From contig NC_057006.1 of the NCBI RefSeq assembly GCF_000002595.2, forward strand, positions 3,620,028 through 3,684,027: DNA of 64,000 bases, read 5' to 3'. This document shows, piece after piece, positions 11,926 through 24,289 of this stretch. The position numbers were made by a program, and so were the translations under genes. Under the pieces are notes generated by a model that saw only the letters and a list, made by a program, of their open reading frames with translations, made no database searches and was not told the origin of the DNA. This DNA is from Chlamydomonas reinhardtii. Taxonomy: Eukaryota > Chlorophyta > Chlorophyceae > Chlamydomonadales > Chlamydomonadaceae. Every line of letters starts with the position of its first letter. Within the stretch, counting starts at the first letter, position 1.

Positions 11926-12597
11926 ATGCTGAGCCTGAAGCAGCTGCCCAGCGCGCGCTGCGCCGCTCGTCCCGTCCGTCCGGTTCGCAGGATGGTTGCT
12001 GCCCAGGCTTCAGCGCGGCCGAGTAAGCGATCGGGGAATCTGAAGCGCGGGGTCAGCCCATGCCAGCTCGTCTAGATAACGCTCCACCCCGCGCTGCGCG
12101 CAGTTGCCACCAACGAGCAGAAGCTGGAGCTGCTGAAGAAGGTGGAGTGCTTCATCTTCGACTGCGATGGTGCGTTTGCCCGCCCGGTGGGGGTTGGCTG
12201 AAGCTCTGCACTCCCCAACTTGCGTGCGTGCCCAGCCGAGGGCACACCCCAGCGCATGGGCCCACCTGCCGCCTTTGCATTCCACACGTGCATAAACGCA
12301 TAAGCAGAGTGTGTCTTACGTGCCAACGGAGGGGCCAGCCCGAGCGCAAAGCACAGGCTCAGCCTGTCAACCAACCGCACGGACGCCGCGTCCCTGACCT
12401 GTCTCCACACGCTCTCGTACCCTGTCCACCATATACAAGCACGCACGGCCTCTCACTCCCCCTAGTCATGTCCTTGCGATTCAAACTTCTCACTGGGAAT
12501 GGTGAAAACACCCCCCGCTCAGGCGTCATCTGGCTGGGCGACAAGGTCATTGAGGGTGTGCCGGAGACCCTGGACATGCTGCGTGGCATGGTGCGTG

Positions 12598-12664
<67 letters not shown>

Positions 12665-15600
12665 GTGTGTGTGTGTGTGTTAAAGAGCACAAGGAAAACG
12701 TTGTGTGTGTGTGTGTGTGTCGCACGGGAAAGGGGTTGACACTGTGCGTGCGTGCGCGCGTGTCTCGGTGTGGCGGTGGTAGGGTGAAGGTCATTGGCAA
12801 GGCAGAGGAAGTGGCGCTGGGGCTGGGGCTGGGTTTCGATCTATGGAGGGCTGGTGCTGCGCATGCCAGGGCGCCCTCCAAAGGCACCCACGGCAACCTA
12901 CCTCTTTCCACACGTGGTCACCCGCACACAGGGCAAGAAGGTGTTCTTCGTGACCAACAACTCGACCAAGTCGCGCGCCGGTTACATGTCCAAGTTCCAG
13001 TCCCTGGGCCTCAACGTCAAGGCGGTGAGCGGGGCACGGCCAACGAGGAGAGGGAAGGGGAAGGGGGGGAGAGGGGGAAGGGGTAGCCTTTCAAGCGCAC
13101 TGGGTCAAGGGTGAAGGGGTGGAAGCGGAGTGCGGGGTGCGGGTGCGGATGTGTGAGGGCTGAGGAGGGCGGTATGGGGGGGAGGGGCGCAGCACACTGA
13201 GCTTACGCGGACCGGGCGACCCTGATTATCACGCGATGGAGCACGCGGGCGTGATGATGATGGTGATGGTGATGGGGGCAGCGGGAGGAGCAGCAGCGGC
13301 GAGCACGTGGCGGCGGTGGCTGTTGGGGCGCGCCGGGGCGAGCTCCGCCACTGCGGGCTGGCGGGGGACACGGCGCGCGAGCAGTCAGGAGCGGAGCCGT
13401 CGCAGGCGCCGCGGGCTGTAGCTCCGGTGCTGGCAACCGGGGGGCGGACAGCGGCAGCAGCTGCTCCGGCGGGGTGCTGGCGGCGGCTGTGTGGGTGTGG
13501 CACTGGCGCGGAAGCGGCGGCGGCAGCAGCAGAGGGCGGCGGGACGGCGGCCGCACCCGCACCCGCTGTTGGACACGTGGGTGTGTGTGCCAATTGGGGC
13601 GACACGCGGCCGCAGTGCCGGTGCAGCGGGCGGGATCCGGGCTCTGAGCGCCGCTGGGGGCAGACGTGTCCGACAGCACCAGACCCATGTCGGACACGAC
13701 GCATGGCGTCAGGGGTAGCAGCCGCAAGCGCGACGGCGGGCAGGGTTGGGATTGGGGATGTGGGGGTTGTGCGAGGTTGAGGGGAGGGTGGTGGGGTGGT
13801 GGGGTGGTGCTGGCGCACCGCCCGGGAGGGGTCACAAGGCGCAGGGCTCGGGGCGTCGCTGCGGCTGTGGCAGGGTGTGCGATGGGACAGGGTTTAGGCA
13901 GGTTGGCGAGGTCCCGTAGGGTGCGGCTGTGGCAGGGTCTGTGGCGCCGGTGGCTGTCCGCGAGCCGCCCCTCAGGTGTCCAGCTGCACCTCGGCAGCAG
14001 CGGCGGCGGCACGTCAGCAACAGCAGTGTTGGGGCGAGCCGGGGCGGGGCGGGTCGGGGCAAGGCGGGGAGGGGTGGGGCGGGGCGGGGATTCACGACGG
14101 TGTCTGAACACGACACCGCGGGGGGGGGGGATGCAGCGGAGCCGTACCGCAATGCAGGGGTGGTGATGGGTGCGGGCTCGTGGTGCTGCGGGGCACGGGG
14201 GCGGGGCCGGCCTGGCGGGGGTCAAGACCAGGTTCCGGCCTGGCTGGGCGGTTGGATCCATCACAGATGGCAACGGCCAGTGGAAAGCAAACTGGGGCGG
14301 AACCGCTGAGAATGAGAGTCTAAGCCTTTACACGTGCCAGTGGCCGTATCAGGAACCGGCAAGTCGTGTCGTGTAACCGCCCGCTGTCGCTCTTGCGCAC
14401 CGTACACGTGCAGGAGGAGATTTACTCGTCCTCCTACGCGGCGGCCGCATACCTGGAGTCCATCAACTTCAACAAGAAGGTGTGTGTGCGACCGTGTGTG
14501 AGGAGGAGGGGGAGGGAAGGGACGGGTGGGAGGGAGGGATGACGTGGAGGCGGCGCGGATGCTGTCGGGGCCTGGGAGCAGGCATGGGGCGGGAGAGGAG
14601 GGAGGGCTGCGGCAATGGAGGCCGGAGGCAACGGGAGGCGGCCTGAAGTCACGGCAAAGACCCCGCGCTCTGTGCGCTAACTGGTCTAGGTTCAGTTGGA
14701 TTTGGAGTAAACTATATCTCCACATGCCCACCCATCGCCCCGCGCATACCGTCCTATTCTGCATGGCCCCCGCCCCCCAAACCTACCCCCAGGTGTACGT
14801 GATCGGCGAGACCGGCATCCTGGAGGAGCTGGACCTCAAGGGCATCCGCCACGTGGGCGGCCCGGGCGACGCCGACAAGAAGGTGACGCTCAAGAGCGGC
14901 GAGTTCATGGAGCATGACCACGACGTGAGTACCTGTGTATAAAGTAAATGGGAGGTTTGCAAAGAGTCGGGAGGGAAATGCATGACTGGGGAGTAGGGCT
15001 GGTGCCAGGGTGTGTGGGCGACGAAGACATGGAGACCATCTCGATGGGTGACGTGACGTTGACAATGTCTCGTACTCGCGCAATCAAGGCAACCCGACGC
15101 GACTCACCCACGCCGCGGGGTGACACCATACCACCCGACCCCACCCCGAACCGCTTCATCCTCCCGCCGCAAGCCACGACACGCAACAAATGTACACATT
15201 TTACTTGCACTCTCGCCAAGGGGCGAAAATTCGCGTGTCTCCCTCTTCCGCACAGGTGGGCGCGGTGGTTGTTGGTTTTGACCGCTACGTCAACTACTAC
15301 AAGATCCAATACGCCACCCTGTGCATCCGCGAGAACCCCGGCTGCATGTTCATCGCCACCAACCGCGACGCGGTGACTCACCTCACGGACGCGCAGGAGT
15401 GGGCGGGTGGGTGTGGGCTATCGTGTGGTGTGCGTGTGTCAGTGCGGGTGCGCGGGTGTTCGCTTGGGTGGGTGCTGCACACTGTGCAGATTGTTCTCGC
15501 CTTACCACATGCACTGTGGCAAACTTAGCTTGGTGCTAGCTCGCATGAATGGCGCCTGGATCCCGCCCCTTCGAGGCACCACCGACCACTCCCATCCTTC

Positions 15601-16399
15601 GACAGGGCACATCATGCACCCATACACCGCACACCTCCCCACGGCCCACATCCTCTCCCTTTCGACCCTACCGACATCCTCTAACCAAGCATGCCTGGAA
15701 CGCGCCTCCCTACCTTCCTGCCCTCATCTCCACCCTATAGTTTGGGCTCGTATCTGCAACCCCGCTCCCTCTCCTCCCTCGCCACCCCCCTCCCCTCCCC
15801 CTGCAGGCAACGGCTCCATGGTGGGCGCCATCGTTGGCAGCACCAAGCGCGAGCCCATCGTGGTGGGCAAGCCCTCGGACTTCATGCTCAAGAACATCAG
15901 CGCCAGCCTGGGGCTGCGGCCCGACCAGATCGCCATGGTGGGCGACCGCCTGGACACCGACATCATGTTCGGCAAGAACGGAGGGCTGGCCACCGCGCTG
16001 GTGCTGTCGGGTGAGCGGGGCAGGGGTGGGGCGGAAGGGTTAGGTTAGGGGCTGGGGGTGTGGTATCACTGGTGTGGGGTATGGGGTTGGGGTTGGGGTT
16101 GGGTGTGGTATGGGGTTGGGGTACGGGAATGCTAGTGTACGCATACCGAATGTCCCGCCTGCAGTCTCTCTTCCCTCCCGCTACTCCTCCTGCGGCTCCT
16201 CCACCACCCCTTACCACCACGGCGCCGCCTCCACCCCATACCTCCGCCCGCCCCTCCTCCCGCCCCTCCCCTTCGCTCTCCAGGCGTGACCACGCCCGAG
16301 GTGCTCAACAGCCCTGACAACAAGGTCCACCCCGACTTCGTGCTCAACAGCCTGCCCGACCTGTTGTCCGTCAAGGAGAAGGCCATGGTGGCGGCGTGA
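11926..16399 (+). CDS. PGP1: Chloroplast phosphoglycolate phosphatase PGP1
   Basis: Hydrolyses 2-phosphoglycolate to glycolate, the first step of photorespiration, in the chloroplast stroma. Nine exons: 11926-12022, 12104-12169, 12523-12590, 12932-13024, 14414-14479, 14793-14924, 15256-15406, 15807-16010, 16284-16399; all phases close, giving 330 residues. The first ~30 residues (MLSLKQLPSARCAARPV...) are a chloroplast transit peptide. HAD-superfamily motifs: FDCDG (nucleophile Asp), FVTNNS (motif II), GKPSD (motif III Lys region) and VGDRLDTD (motif IV). From memory it is very close to C. reinhardtii PGP1 along its whole length, which is the best clue to the organism. Introns hold a GT microsatellite (12591-12720), a 1.39-kb insert-like intron with repeat copy C, and a GGGGTT run (16083-16121). 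Confidence 0.96.
12591..12720 (+). repeat. (GTGC)n/(GT)n microsatellite at PGP1 intron 3 donor
   Basis: The intron starts directly at the donor with gtgcgtgtgcgtgcgtgcgt and passes into a pure GT run (12629-12680), with a second GT block near 12702-12720. The 5' splice site of intron 3 is thus the first unit of the repeat. Confidence 0.9.
13875..13924 (+). repeat. Dispersed 55-bp repeat, copy C
   Basis: Reads gtgtgcgatgggacaggg, tttaggcaggttggcgag, gtcccgtagggtgc, inside PGP1 intron 4. It is bracketed by direct copies of tgcggctgtggcaggg (13859-13875 and 13922-13937), which could be a target-site or tandem duplication. Confidence 0.85.
16083..16121 (+). repeat. (GGGGTT)n run in PGP1 intron 8
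   Basis: Three to five perfect or near-perfect GGGGTT units. This resembles telomere-type sequence but is not the TTTTAGGG telomere repeat of Chlamydomonas. The regular G4 tracts make a G-quadruplex likely. Confidence 0.75.
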
Positions 16400-17301
16400 G
16401 CTGCATCGAGGCGGCGCATTTGGGAGGGCGGTGCGTGAGGCGCGGGCAGCTAAGGGAGCCTGGTGAGTTTTGTCAGTAGGAGCGGTCTAGGACTCGAGGT
16501 GTGGTACTGCTTGTGTGAGGGTGGTGCTGTGCAAGTGCCGCGGAGATAGCGTACCGGTTGTTGTGTGGCGGGGCCACGCCGCCACGGGTGTGTGCGGAGC
16601 CCAGGCAACCGCAGAGAGTTCCCAGGGTTGAGCCTTGGGTTGAGCTAGGGACTGGAAAGCTGCAACACGCAGGGTAGCCGTGATGGACTGCCGCCGGATC
16701 TTATTTATTCGCAGCATGCAGTGAAGAGGTTGCACGGGCGGCTTCGTGCGTAAGGAGAGCGGGGAAGAGGCGCGCGTGGGAGGCGAAACACAGCGAGGCC
16801 GGGGTGTATTTATGGGGTGTGACATCTTGCACAGGAAAGGGGCGGCGTAAAGGGATGTGGTGCTCGCGTGAGCTCGAAGCTGCTCTTCGGATGCAGAGTG
16901 TGTATCGGGTGTCGGGTGTGCCTTGCCAGTGAATACATTATGAATCGGACGAAGGGCACGGGATGGCCCTACAAGGAAGGTGGTTTAAGCGTGCAAAGGC
17001 CATGGTAACTAGCTCAGTAAACGTAGTTGCTCATCACAGCGCGCCAGTAGACTACACCGAGCTATACGGCTTCTCATTTCCACTGCATCACCTACCGCAC
17101 CCCGCTTGGTGGGCAACGGGTGCGACAATCGCCTCATGGCCGGGGCCCTCATTGTGATGGCATAAAGTACACCCTCAGCACTACCTGCGTCTCTTGATCA
17201 CATCAGAACGGCGACCGCATACCTGTGCATCGACATGCACCATGCGCACTGATTGCTTAGTCACACTACAAATGTCTACACACCCGCACGGTGGCCGGCA
17301 A
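16400..17301. other. Convergent intergenic region PGP1 / two-unit protein
   Basis: Holds the 3' UTRs of two convergent genes. I see no conserved coding frame, and no TGTAA signal that I can assign with confidence to either gene. Confidence 0.5.
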
Positions 17302-20300
17302 TTACCACCGCCGCCGGCCACGGGGCGCTGCCCGGCCCGCCGCGCCGCCGCCCGCCGCATCCTGGTCGCCCCCTGCCGCCGCTGCCGCCGCCTGCTGCTC
17401 GCGCTGCCTCTTCCTGACAGCCTCCATGTGTACCTCCAGGTCAGCTGCAAACAGTCGGGCGGAGGGGGGCAGTCCAGCCTTGTCACGTCGGCTTGCCGCT
17501 CAGCAGCACCGTACACGCACTGCGGCACACAGCCACACACACACACGCATACACATCTACAAGGGCGGGAGGAGCGGGAATGGCAGTGCTAGCTCACCCA
17601 TAAGCTCGCGCATCCTCTGGCGGGCGGGGTTGTCGGGGGCGCCCTCCTCCTCGCCCTTCCGGTCCTGCACGTGCGCATGTACGGCACATGCGCCCACACG
17701 CGCCACGTCATGACGTGTCACCCCAGCAACACTTGAGGCCAGCCAAGTGCATTTGAGACTCAACGCCACGGTGCATCTTTGTCGTGCATGAAGGATCCCT
17801 ACAAAACCCGGGCGCTGTTCTTTGTGTGCACCGTTCGCAGGTTTGCACGCGCATGCGCTCAAGCGCGTGCGTGCGTGCGCGCGCTTGCGTGTGTGTCTGT
17901 ATCTTTGTGTGTTCGTGCATGTGCATGTGCTTCCAAGCCGGCATCCTCCCGGCGGTGCTGGCGCGGTACGGCACCCACCCACCCACCATGCCCACCCACT
18001 CACCAGCAGCAGCTCCCGGAGCCGGTCTGCCTCGGGGTCGCCGGCGTGCTGCAGGCGCATGTGCACGCGCAGGCCGTGGTAGGGGTCGGGCGTGTGCCAC
18101 TCCTCCTCGAACCAGCGCCAGCGCGCCTGCAGTAGGCATGTGGCAATAGGACGCCGGCGGCGGGGCGCGCGGGGGCCGCGCTGTTGGCACGGTCGGCGGC
18201 GGCGGCGGCGTCATGCTTGTAGTCAGGCAGTCCGGGTAGGCAGGCGCGCAGGCAGGCTTACAGGCAAATAGACAGGACACGTGGGGTGCCGCTTTGCAGA
18301 CACTGCTTAGCGCTGCTAGGATTAGCCAGAGCCGGATGGATGGATGCAATGGAATCAGTCAGGCGCGTGCCGTGCCGTGCGGTGGCGTGGGGTTGCTGCG
18401 ACCTAAACACCAACTCGTGCAGGGCCGCCAAACCGGCAATGCCAGCCCAGCTGCTGCGGCGTTACAGGTAGGTAGGGAAGGTCGCACCGCCACGCCAGCT
18501 GCGCGCTTGCCCCACGAGGCCCCGTGTACTCCGTGAGACATGAAAGGCCAAGGTATGGCATCCTTGCAAGTAAGCCCGTGATGCAGCGAGCGAGCTTGCC
18601 CCCACCCGGCACCGCGCCCACGCCCACGCACGCACGCACCGCGTGGATGAAGCCGAGCTGTGCGTGCCGAGGAAGGTTGGCCCAGCCGTGGTAGCAGAGC
18701 CTGCCGCCGCCGAAGCCGCCCCGGTCCGTCACCAGAGCCTCCCGCAGCGGGCCCTCCGGCATTTCGTCCGCCCTGACCGCGGCCCGCAGCGCCACCTGCA
18801 CAGCACACAGGACACAGGACACAGGACGCAGGGCGCAGGACACAGCACACAGGGCGCAGGACAGAGGACAGATGATGAATGCCACAGGACGCAGGGCGCA
18901 GTGATGCATGATTGGTGCTGGTACTCTGGTACTGGTGCTCACGTGTTCGCTCACTTCACGTTAGCGCGAAGAAGCTGGGACGGCGGTTTGGCCGCAGCGA
19001 CTTCATACTCGCCGCAACTCCACTCACGCGCCGGCACCCACACCGCTGCATGGCACCTACACCCATAGCAATACCCACCCACCATCCTACCCAGCGCACT
19101 ATGGGTTCGGTTCTCAGAACTACCCACGCCCACGCCCGCACGGTCGCACGCACACGCGCCCACACCTTGAAGGAGTTGTATGCATCCTGCATGCGGACGA
19201 GGCACACGGTGTCGCAGCCGGGGTAGGGGCACGACAGCTGCAGGGGGTTACACGTGCAGCGGCGGGGGGCGGGGTACATTCATGACTATATAAGAAGTGA
19301 GGGCGTAGGGGGGTTTGTGGATCCAGCCCAAACTAAACCGAACCGGGGTGGGTGGGTGGGGGCTGCAGCAGGCGGCAGGCAGCTCTTAATAGGGCCAAAC
19401 TGAACGCTGCTGCTGCTGCAAACGCTCAGTACGCAGCTTTGTGTAATGCACCCAGCCGCGCCCGACCCTTCCACCTGGACGTCATTGTTGCTTCCGAACA
19501 CCACCACGCCATCGTCGCTCCACTTGCGAAGGGCCGTCCACGTCCAGGCGTCATCGACCACACGTGCCAGCTCCTCGGCCAGCTCAAGCACAAGCGGGTC
19601 GTCTGTGTCAGTCAGGAAGAAACAGAATGAACATGCGTGCGCGCAAGCCATTGTGTGTCTCGTGTGCATGTGCATGTGTGCTAAAGAGCACAAGGAACAG
19701 CAACATGCGTAGGACAGTGTATGCGATGCACGTGCATGTGCGTGTGTGTTTTGCTTGTAGGGGTGTGTGCGTGTGCGTGTGTGCTTGTGCATGAAAACGC
19801 AAGGGCCGCAAACTCGAAAGGAGGGCGGGTGGCAAGCAGAGGTAGGGCTGGGAATCGGTGTAGGGACGAGAGGCACGCCCATGAGCCAGGGCCGGGCCGC
19901 GTGAGGACTCAGTGGGGGACGCTGAATGCTTCCGAGGCATGCATGACCACAATTGACAGTAGATTGTCAGCGGATGAAGCGGACTGTGCAGGCCATGCGG
20001 CGTACAGCCCCCACGTCACTGCACCGCACCGCACCGCGCCGCAACACTTGCTTGAGGCCAGGCAGACATGTACAAACGCAGCAGTCACGCACCCGGAGCA
20101 ACGAGGGTCTCGTTTCGGTAGTAGGAGCCCCATAAAGCGGGCAGTACCCCCCTGTACTCCTCCTCCTCCTGACCGCCCGGCACCTGATGCACACACGGAG
20201 GCGGCCAGGGGTTCACACTTCACACGGGTGCGCGCGGCCGCGCCCGCACAGCGTGCTAGCACTGCCGTCGGCAGGCCGCAGCAGCCGCAGCAGCCGCAGC

Positions 20301-21672
20301 AGCCGCAGCCGCTGCAGCGCAAAGCAATCTTGCACCACGGCCACGGCTGCCACCTTGAGACGCTCCCACGGTACGGTATCACGCAGCAAAGCGGTCAACT
20401 GCAACAGCAGCACTTCTCACCCCCAATGCCCTTAGCCACCAACCAGCCGCCCATGACCCCCTTCCCGCCCCTCGCTGCTCACCAGTAAACGCTGCAGCAG
20501 CTCCCGGCCTTCGTCTGGGTGGTCAAACGCCAGGTGAGGGCGCAGGCTGGCATACGCGCCGCCGTCTTCGTCGCTGCTGGCAAACCAGCACCACCGGCCC
20601 TACATGCACAGCGGACGGTAGGCAGGGGGCCAGATGCAGTACCACGCTTGCGGCGCAGGGGTGGTGTGCCCGGTCCCGACAAAAAACAGCCCCACCTCGC
20701 ATCGCATCCGCCACCAAATTGAAGGTGGCGGCGTGCGGTAGCAGTGGGCTGTGGGCTGTGATGTCCCTGACTTACTTTGCACAACACAACGACGGCAACC
20801 ATCGGGAAACAGTCCGCACGCACGCACCTGTTTGTGGATAGCCATCTGCACATACCGCGGCAACTCCGTCCAGCTCACAAACTCGCGCCCCTCCGCACCC
20901 CCTCCAGCGCCGTCTTCGGCACTGCGGCGTTCAGCTGCCTCCATCCCCGCCGCGGCGGCGGCAGCTGGGGAGGGACCGGCGCCGTCCGCGGCAGCACAGG
21001 GGCGCGTGAGCACGTCTCGCACGGCCCCGGCCGGCAAGTCAACGGCGCCATAGCCCGCCGCCGTCAGCGTATGCCCCAAGGCCCGCATGCCTTTGTCCAT
21101 GTTGATAAAGCAGTTGCAGTCGCAGTGCACCACGGGACAGCGCACCTGCGAGCAATTTACGTGAAGTTACGCCCTGGGTTGGAAGGGTAGGCAGCTTTGT
21201 GGCGGGTCAGCTGGTGCAGCGTGGTGTAAGCACGCGGTGAGAATCAAGTGTTTCGTGCTGACCGCGGCAACCAGGTTGTCAGTACCCGCAGTGGCTAACT
21301 CACAAACACATAGCGCTGGGACGGGCGTGATGGCAGCAACGGCGGTCGCCACGCCGTTCGCGCATTCGGCAGCAGCCGCGCTAGAAGCGCTTCCAGCTCC
21401 ACCCCGAACCGGGCGACTGCTTTCGTAAGGGGTTTGTCATACGTTGCGAATTAGACGGGCCATGCAAGTAGTAAGGCGAACGGCGGCTGGTTGACGGCAG
21501 CTGAGGGTGAGCAGTTGATGCGAGGGGCTTCAGTGCCCAAGGCAGGTCGTGCCGCACCTTGCTCCCAATCCACGACCTCACTGGCATCCTCGTCCGAGAA
21601 GCCATCTTCCTTCACGTCATGTTCCAGGTCCAATGGAAGCTGTCGCAAGCCCGCGGCGCCCACTTGTTGCAT
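17302..21672 (-). CDS. Unrecognised protein with two tandem Cys/His/Trp units
   Basis: I do not recognise this family. Exons (high to low): 21558-21672, 21304-21416, 20828-21145, 20483-20599, 20224-20398, 19475-19602, 19166-19237, 18640-18795, 18004-18126, 17598-17664, 17302-17444; phases close to 508 residues. The start is the ATG at 21672, preceded in frame by a stop. Two units repeat the same order of motifs. Unit 1: RCPVVHCDCNCF (Cys 79, 84, 88), then WTELPRYVQ, RWCWF (184-188) and LRPHLAFDH (His 204, 209). Unit 2: SCPYPGCDTVCL (Cys 325, 330, 334), then WANLPRHAQ, RWRWF (400-404) and LRVHMRLQH (His 420, 425). The Trp-to-His spacing is identical (19). The C-x4-C-x3-C plus H-x4-H pattern suggests metal binding (inference). 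The N-terminus is acidic, and the C-terminal tail is basic and Ala/Gly-rich. The exon at 20224-20398, linking the units, is the least sure. Confidence 0.75.
18800..18900. repeat. acaggac/gcagggc minisatellite in intron of the two-unit gene
   Basis: About a dozen copies of a 7-8-base unit (acaggac, gcagggc and variants) directly upstream, in gene orientation, of the acceptor of the 18640-18795 exon. Confidence 0.8.
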
Positions 21673-22220
21673 TCACAGGGGCACCAGCCAGTAAGCGTCA
21701 ACTGGCATGTGATTTAAGTTATGTATAATGGGTATCCCGCCGCTGTTGTAGTCTCGTGACAATGCGTCGGTCAGTCAAGTCCAGTCCCCATTCATCACGG
21801 CACTCTGCACCTTTGAACATTCAAGCCGGCGGAGCGGCGAGCACTGGACTGTCCATGGCGACTGATATATGCACTATCTTGACATAGCTAGCTAGGGATA
21901 CTGTTGCTTGTCTTGTGAAAAAGCGTTGGCTCGACGGTTGCTTTTGATTTTCAGCGTCTGCGCTTCTGGCATAGGTTATTATGTTACCCAAATGATTATG
22001 GAATAAAGAGAACACGAGCGCCATTAGCTTGTTGGACGTTCTCAGGATGACCTCGATGCTAGCAGTGCGCAGCGCTTATTTGGAGACTATTATGATATGA
22101 TGACGCACGAGTTTGCGGGTGCCCGGCTGCTGTGCAAATCCCTGTGCTTGGCGTGCGACAGCGCTGCCCGCGCCACTCCCGCCCTGTGACGTTAGCCTGC
22201 CGCCCTGAGCGCGCTTCCCC
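21673..22220. other. AT-richer intergenic stretch
   Basis: Presumed promoter and 5' UTR of the minus-strand two-unit gene. The stretch is clearly more AT-rich than the surrounding genes, for example around 21880-22100. No gene is seen. Confidence 0.5.
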
Positions 22221-22225
22221 ACGTC

Positions 22226-23770
22226 ATGGACCTACATGTGTGCCGTGCAGGCCACCATGGGCCTTACGATAAGCCCACGAGCAAGCAGCAGGTCGCCGAC
22301 CTCGCTGGTCTCGCACTGGCGGGCACCACCGCGCAAAGCCGCGCCCGAATCAAGCGGCTGGCCATCACCGCTGACACCGCAACACAAACGCCTGGAGCTG
22401 GGGGTGGCAGCGCACGCGCTGTTCCAATAGCTACCTGGGATTGAAGAGCTTGGCATAAGTATCACGGAGGACTTCACAGGATTGGGCCCGCGGAGTCCGG
22501 CGCCGAGGGCGGGGCGCTTCCAGTGCGTCGCGGAACACTGCAGCCGCCTGAACGTGTTGGACATCGGGACGGAGTTGAACACCACTGGTCGCTGCAGGAT
22601 GCGGAGGAGCAACCGCACTGGAGCCAGGCTGCGGGAGGGTCTGGTGCCGGCCCCACCCCTAGGTCAGGCGCCGGCCCCTCCTCTGGGTCTGGCGCCGGCC
22701 GTTCCTCTGGGTCTGGCGCCGGCCCCTCCTCCTCAAGTTCTGAGACAGCAGTTTCCGCGTGACCTGCCTCGGGGACTCAAACCTCCGGCGGCGGCCTCTG
22801 GACCCCAGCGCCCGCCGCGCCAGCGAGGCCCTCCGCCTCGCTCTGGGCAGCTCCTCTGTCACTGGGAGCACGGAGGGCCTGGTGCTGGCGGCGCTGCTGA
22901 GCCCCCTCGGCGCCGCCGGCAAGGTACAGTGGCTGAACAGGCTCCTGCAGCAGGGGCTGGGGGCTCCTGGGGGCGTCTGGCCTGCAGCGCCTGGACAAGC
23001 GGGGAAGCTGGGGATGGAGCAGCTGGGCACAGAGCTGGGTCTGGGCGGCTCCCCAGGTGACATCGAACGACTGACAGCGATCAACCGGACCGATGGCATG
23101 ACTTGGTCTGATCGGTCTGAGTTCAGCAATGGCAGCGCAGCCGGGAGCGCTGTTTGGCCTACTGCGAGGTCAGGAGTCATCCCGTCCGTCCGGTTGATCG
23201 AGGGGCTTGCACTCTTGACAATGCACTACACATGGTCTTGCATGACAGCACTCATCTTGTAAGGAAGGCTTCGGGTGATTGCGCTCTGCTGGCCCTCGTG
23301 GACGTTCTGAGCAGGACTGGTGGTAGCGGTGTGTGGGGCGGCGCTGGTCGTGGAGATGCCGACGGCGGCGGCAGCAACTGCTGGGGCGGCGTGCAGTGGG
23401 TAGGGCTGCCGGGGTCGATGCACGGGTACATTATGGTATGGAGTTTACGGTCGGACGCGGCGGCAGTAGGATGGGAATCGGCCATCCCGCAATTGGCAAT
23501 CGGGCGGCGCGGCTGGAGCGGCTGCTGGATCTGGATCTGCAGATGTCGGACCTGTAGAGCGCCGAGAGCACTGCTTAGCCCAACCCCACGTGCTGTGTTT
23601 GCGGGATGTCATCGAGGTGCACGGAGTCCAGGTCCAGTTGGAATGGGAGGGGGTTTGGAGCACGGAGTATCTAGATGGCGGGATGAGTGTGCGACGGGCT
23701 CTGGCGGCTTGGAGCAGGGCTGATATTGCGTGGAATGAAGTAGGATTCGTGTTGGGGCCTAGGTAAAACC
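22226..23770 (+). pseudogene. Possible decayed or unspliced LRR-like gene
   Basis: Several plus-strand peptide blocks look coding but sit in different frames. ARIKRLAITADT (near 22345), LPGIEELGISITEDFTGLG (22431-22490) and FQCVAEHCSRLNVLDIG (22521-22570) have the spacing and hydrophobic pattern of leucine-rich repeats. SEALRLALGSSSVTG follows near 22820. Further on, RLERLLDLDLQMSDL (23512-23556) and DVIEVHGVQVQLEWEG (23605-23652) are followed by MSVRRALAAWSRADIAWNE, ending at a stop near 23769. Between them are a GAGPSSGSGAG-type tandem repeat (22640-22740) and stops. I could not join these blocks by convincing splice sites, so a decayed member of a lineage-specific family is as likely as a live gene with introns I cannot place. 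Confidence 0.3.
22640..22740 (+). repeat. ~24-bp tandem repeat tctggcgccggccbctcctc
   Basis: Four tandem copies of a unit near gtctggcgccggcccctcct, varying at one or two positions. It encodes SGAGPSSG-like peptide in one frame. Confidence 0.8.
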
Positions 23771-24178
23771 GCGGGCAAGAGATGAGATGAGTGGCTGCCT
23801 GCCTGAGCGGCTACGTTAGGACATGTAGGCAGCCAATGGCTTGGACAGGGCCCAATGGCTGCGCTCGTAGTCTGCAAGCTACAGGCTCCTGAGACTCAGC
23901 AGGAACATTGGCATTGCCTAGACTGCCAACTAGTGCCGAGACAAAATGAAGGCACGCTTCGTCTCGTGACCTGGCACTGAACGCATCCCACCAGTCATCA
24001 TCGTCCACGTAGGTGCCCCAAGTCAGCACGAGAAATGAATTCGGTCAAGAGCGTGGCAATCACAGGAAGGGCAGCAGTACTCTTGACACCGGACAATCAA
24101 GCAATAAATCATGTCAACACAGCCTTCCTGTCTTCTAGCCCGTCATGTCCTGGTCCAGCAGCATAATATGAAACAACT

Positions 24179-24205
24179 CTACCCCAACGGCAGATGGCAT
24201 CTGTA

Positions 24206-24289
<84 letters not shown>

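Noticed and set aside
13203-14273. 356-codon open frame on the minus strand
   Set aside because: It lies wholly in PGP1 intron 4, is Pro/Arg/Ala-rich, runs through repeat copy C and shows no conserved block. This is what GC-rich sequence gives by chance.
16083-16121. Interstitial telomere
   Set aside because: The unit is GGGGTT, not the TTTTAGGG of Chlamydomonas telomeres, and it is only a few units long inside an intron.
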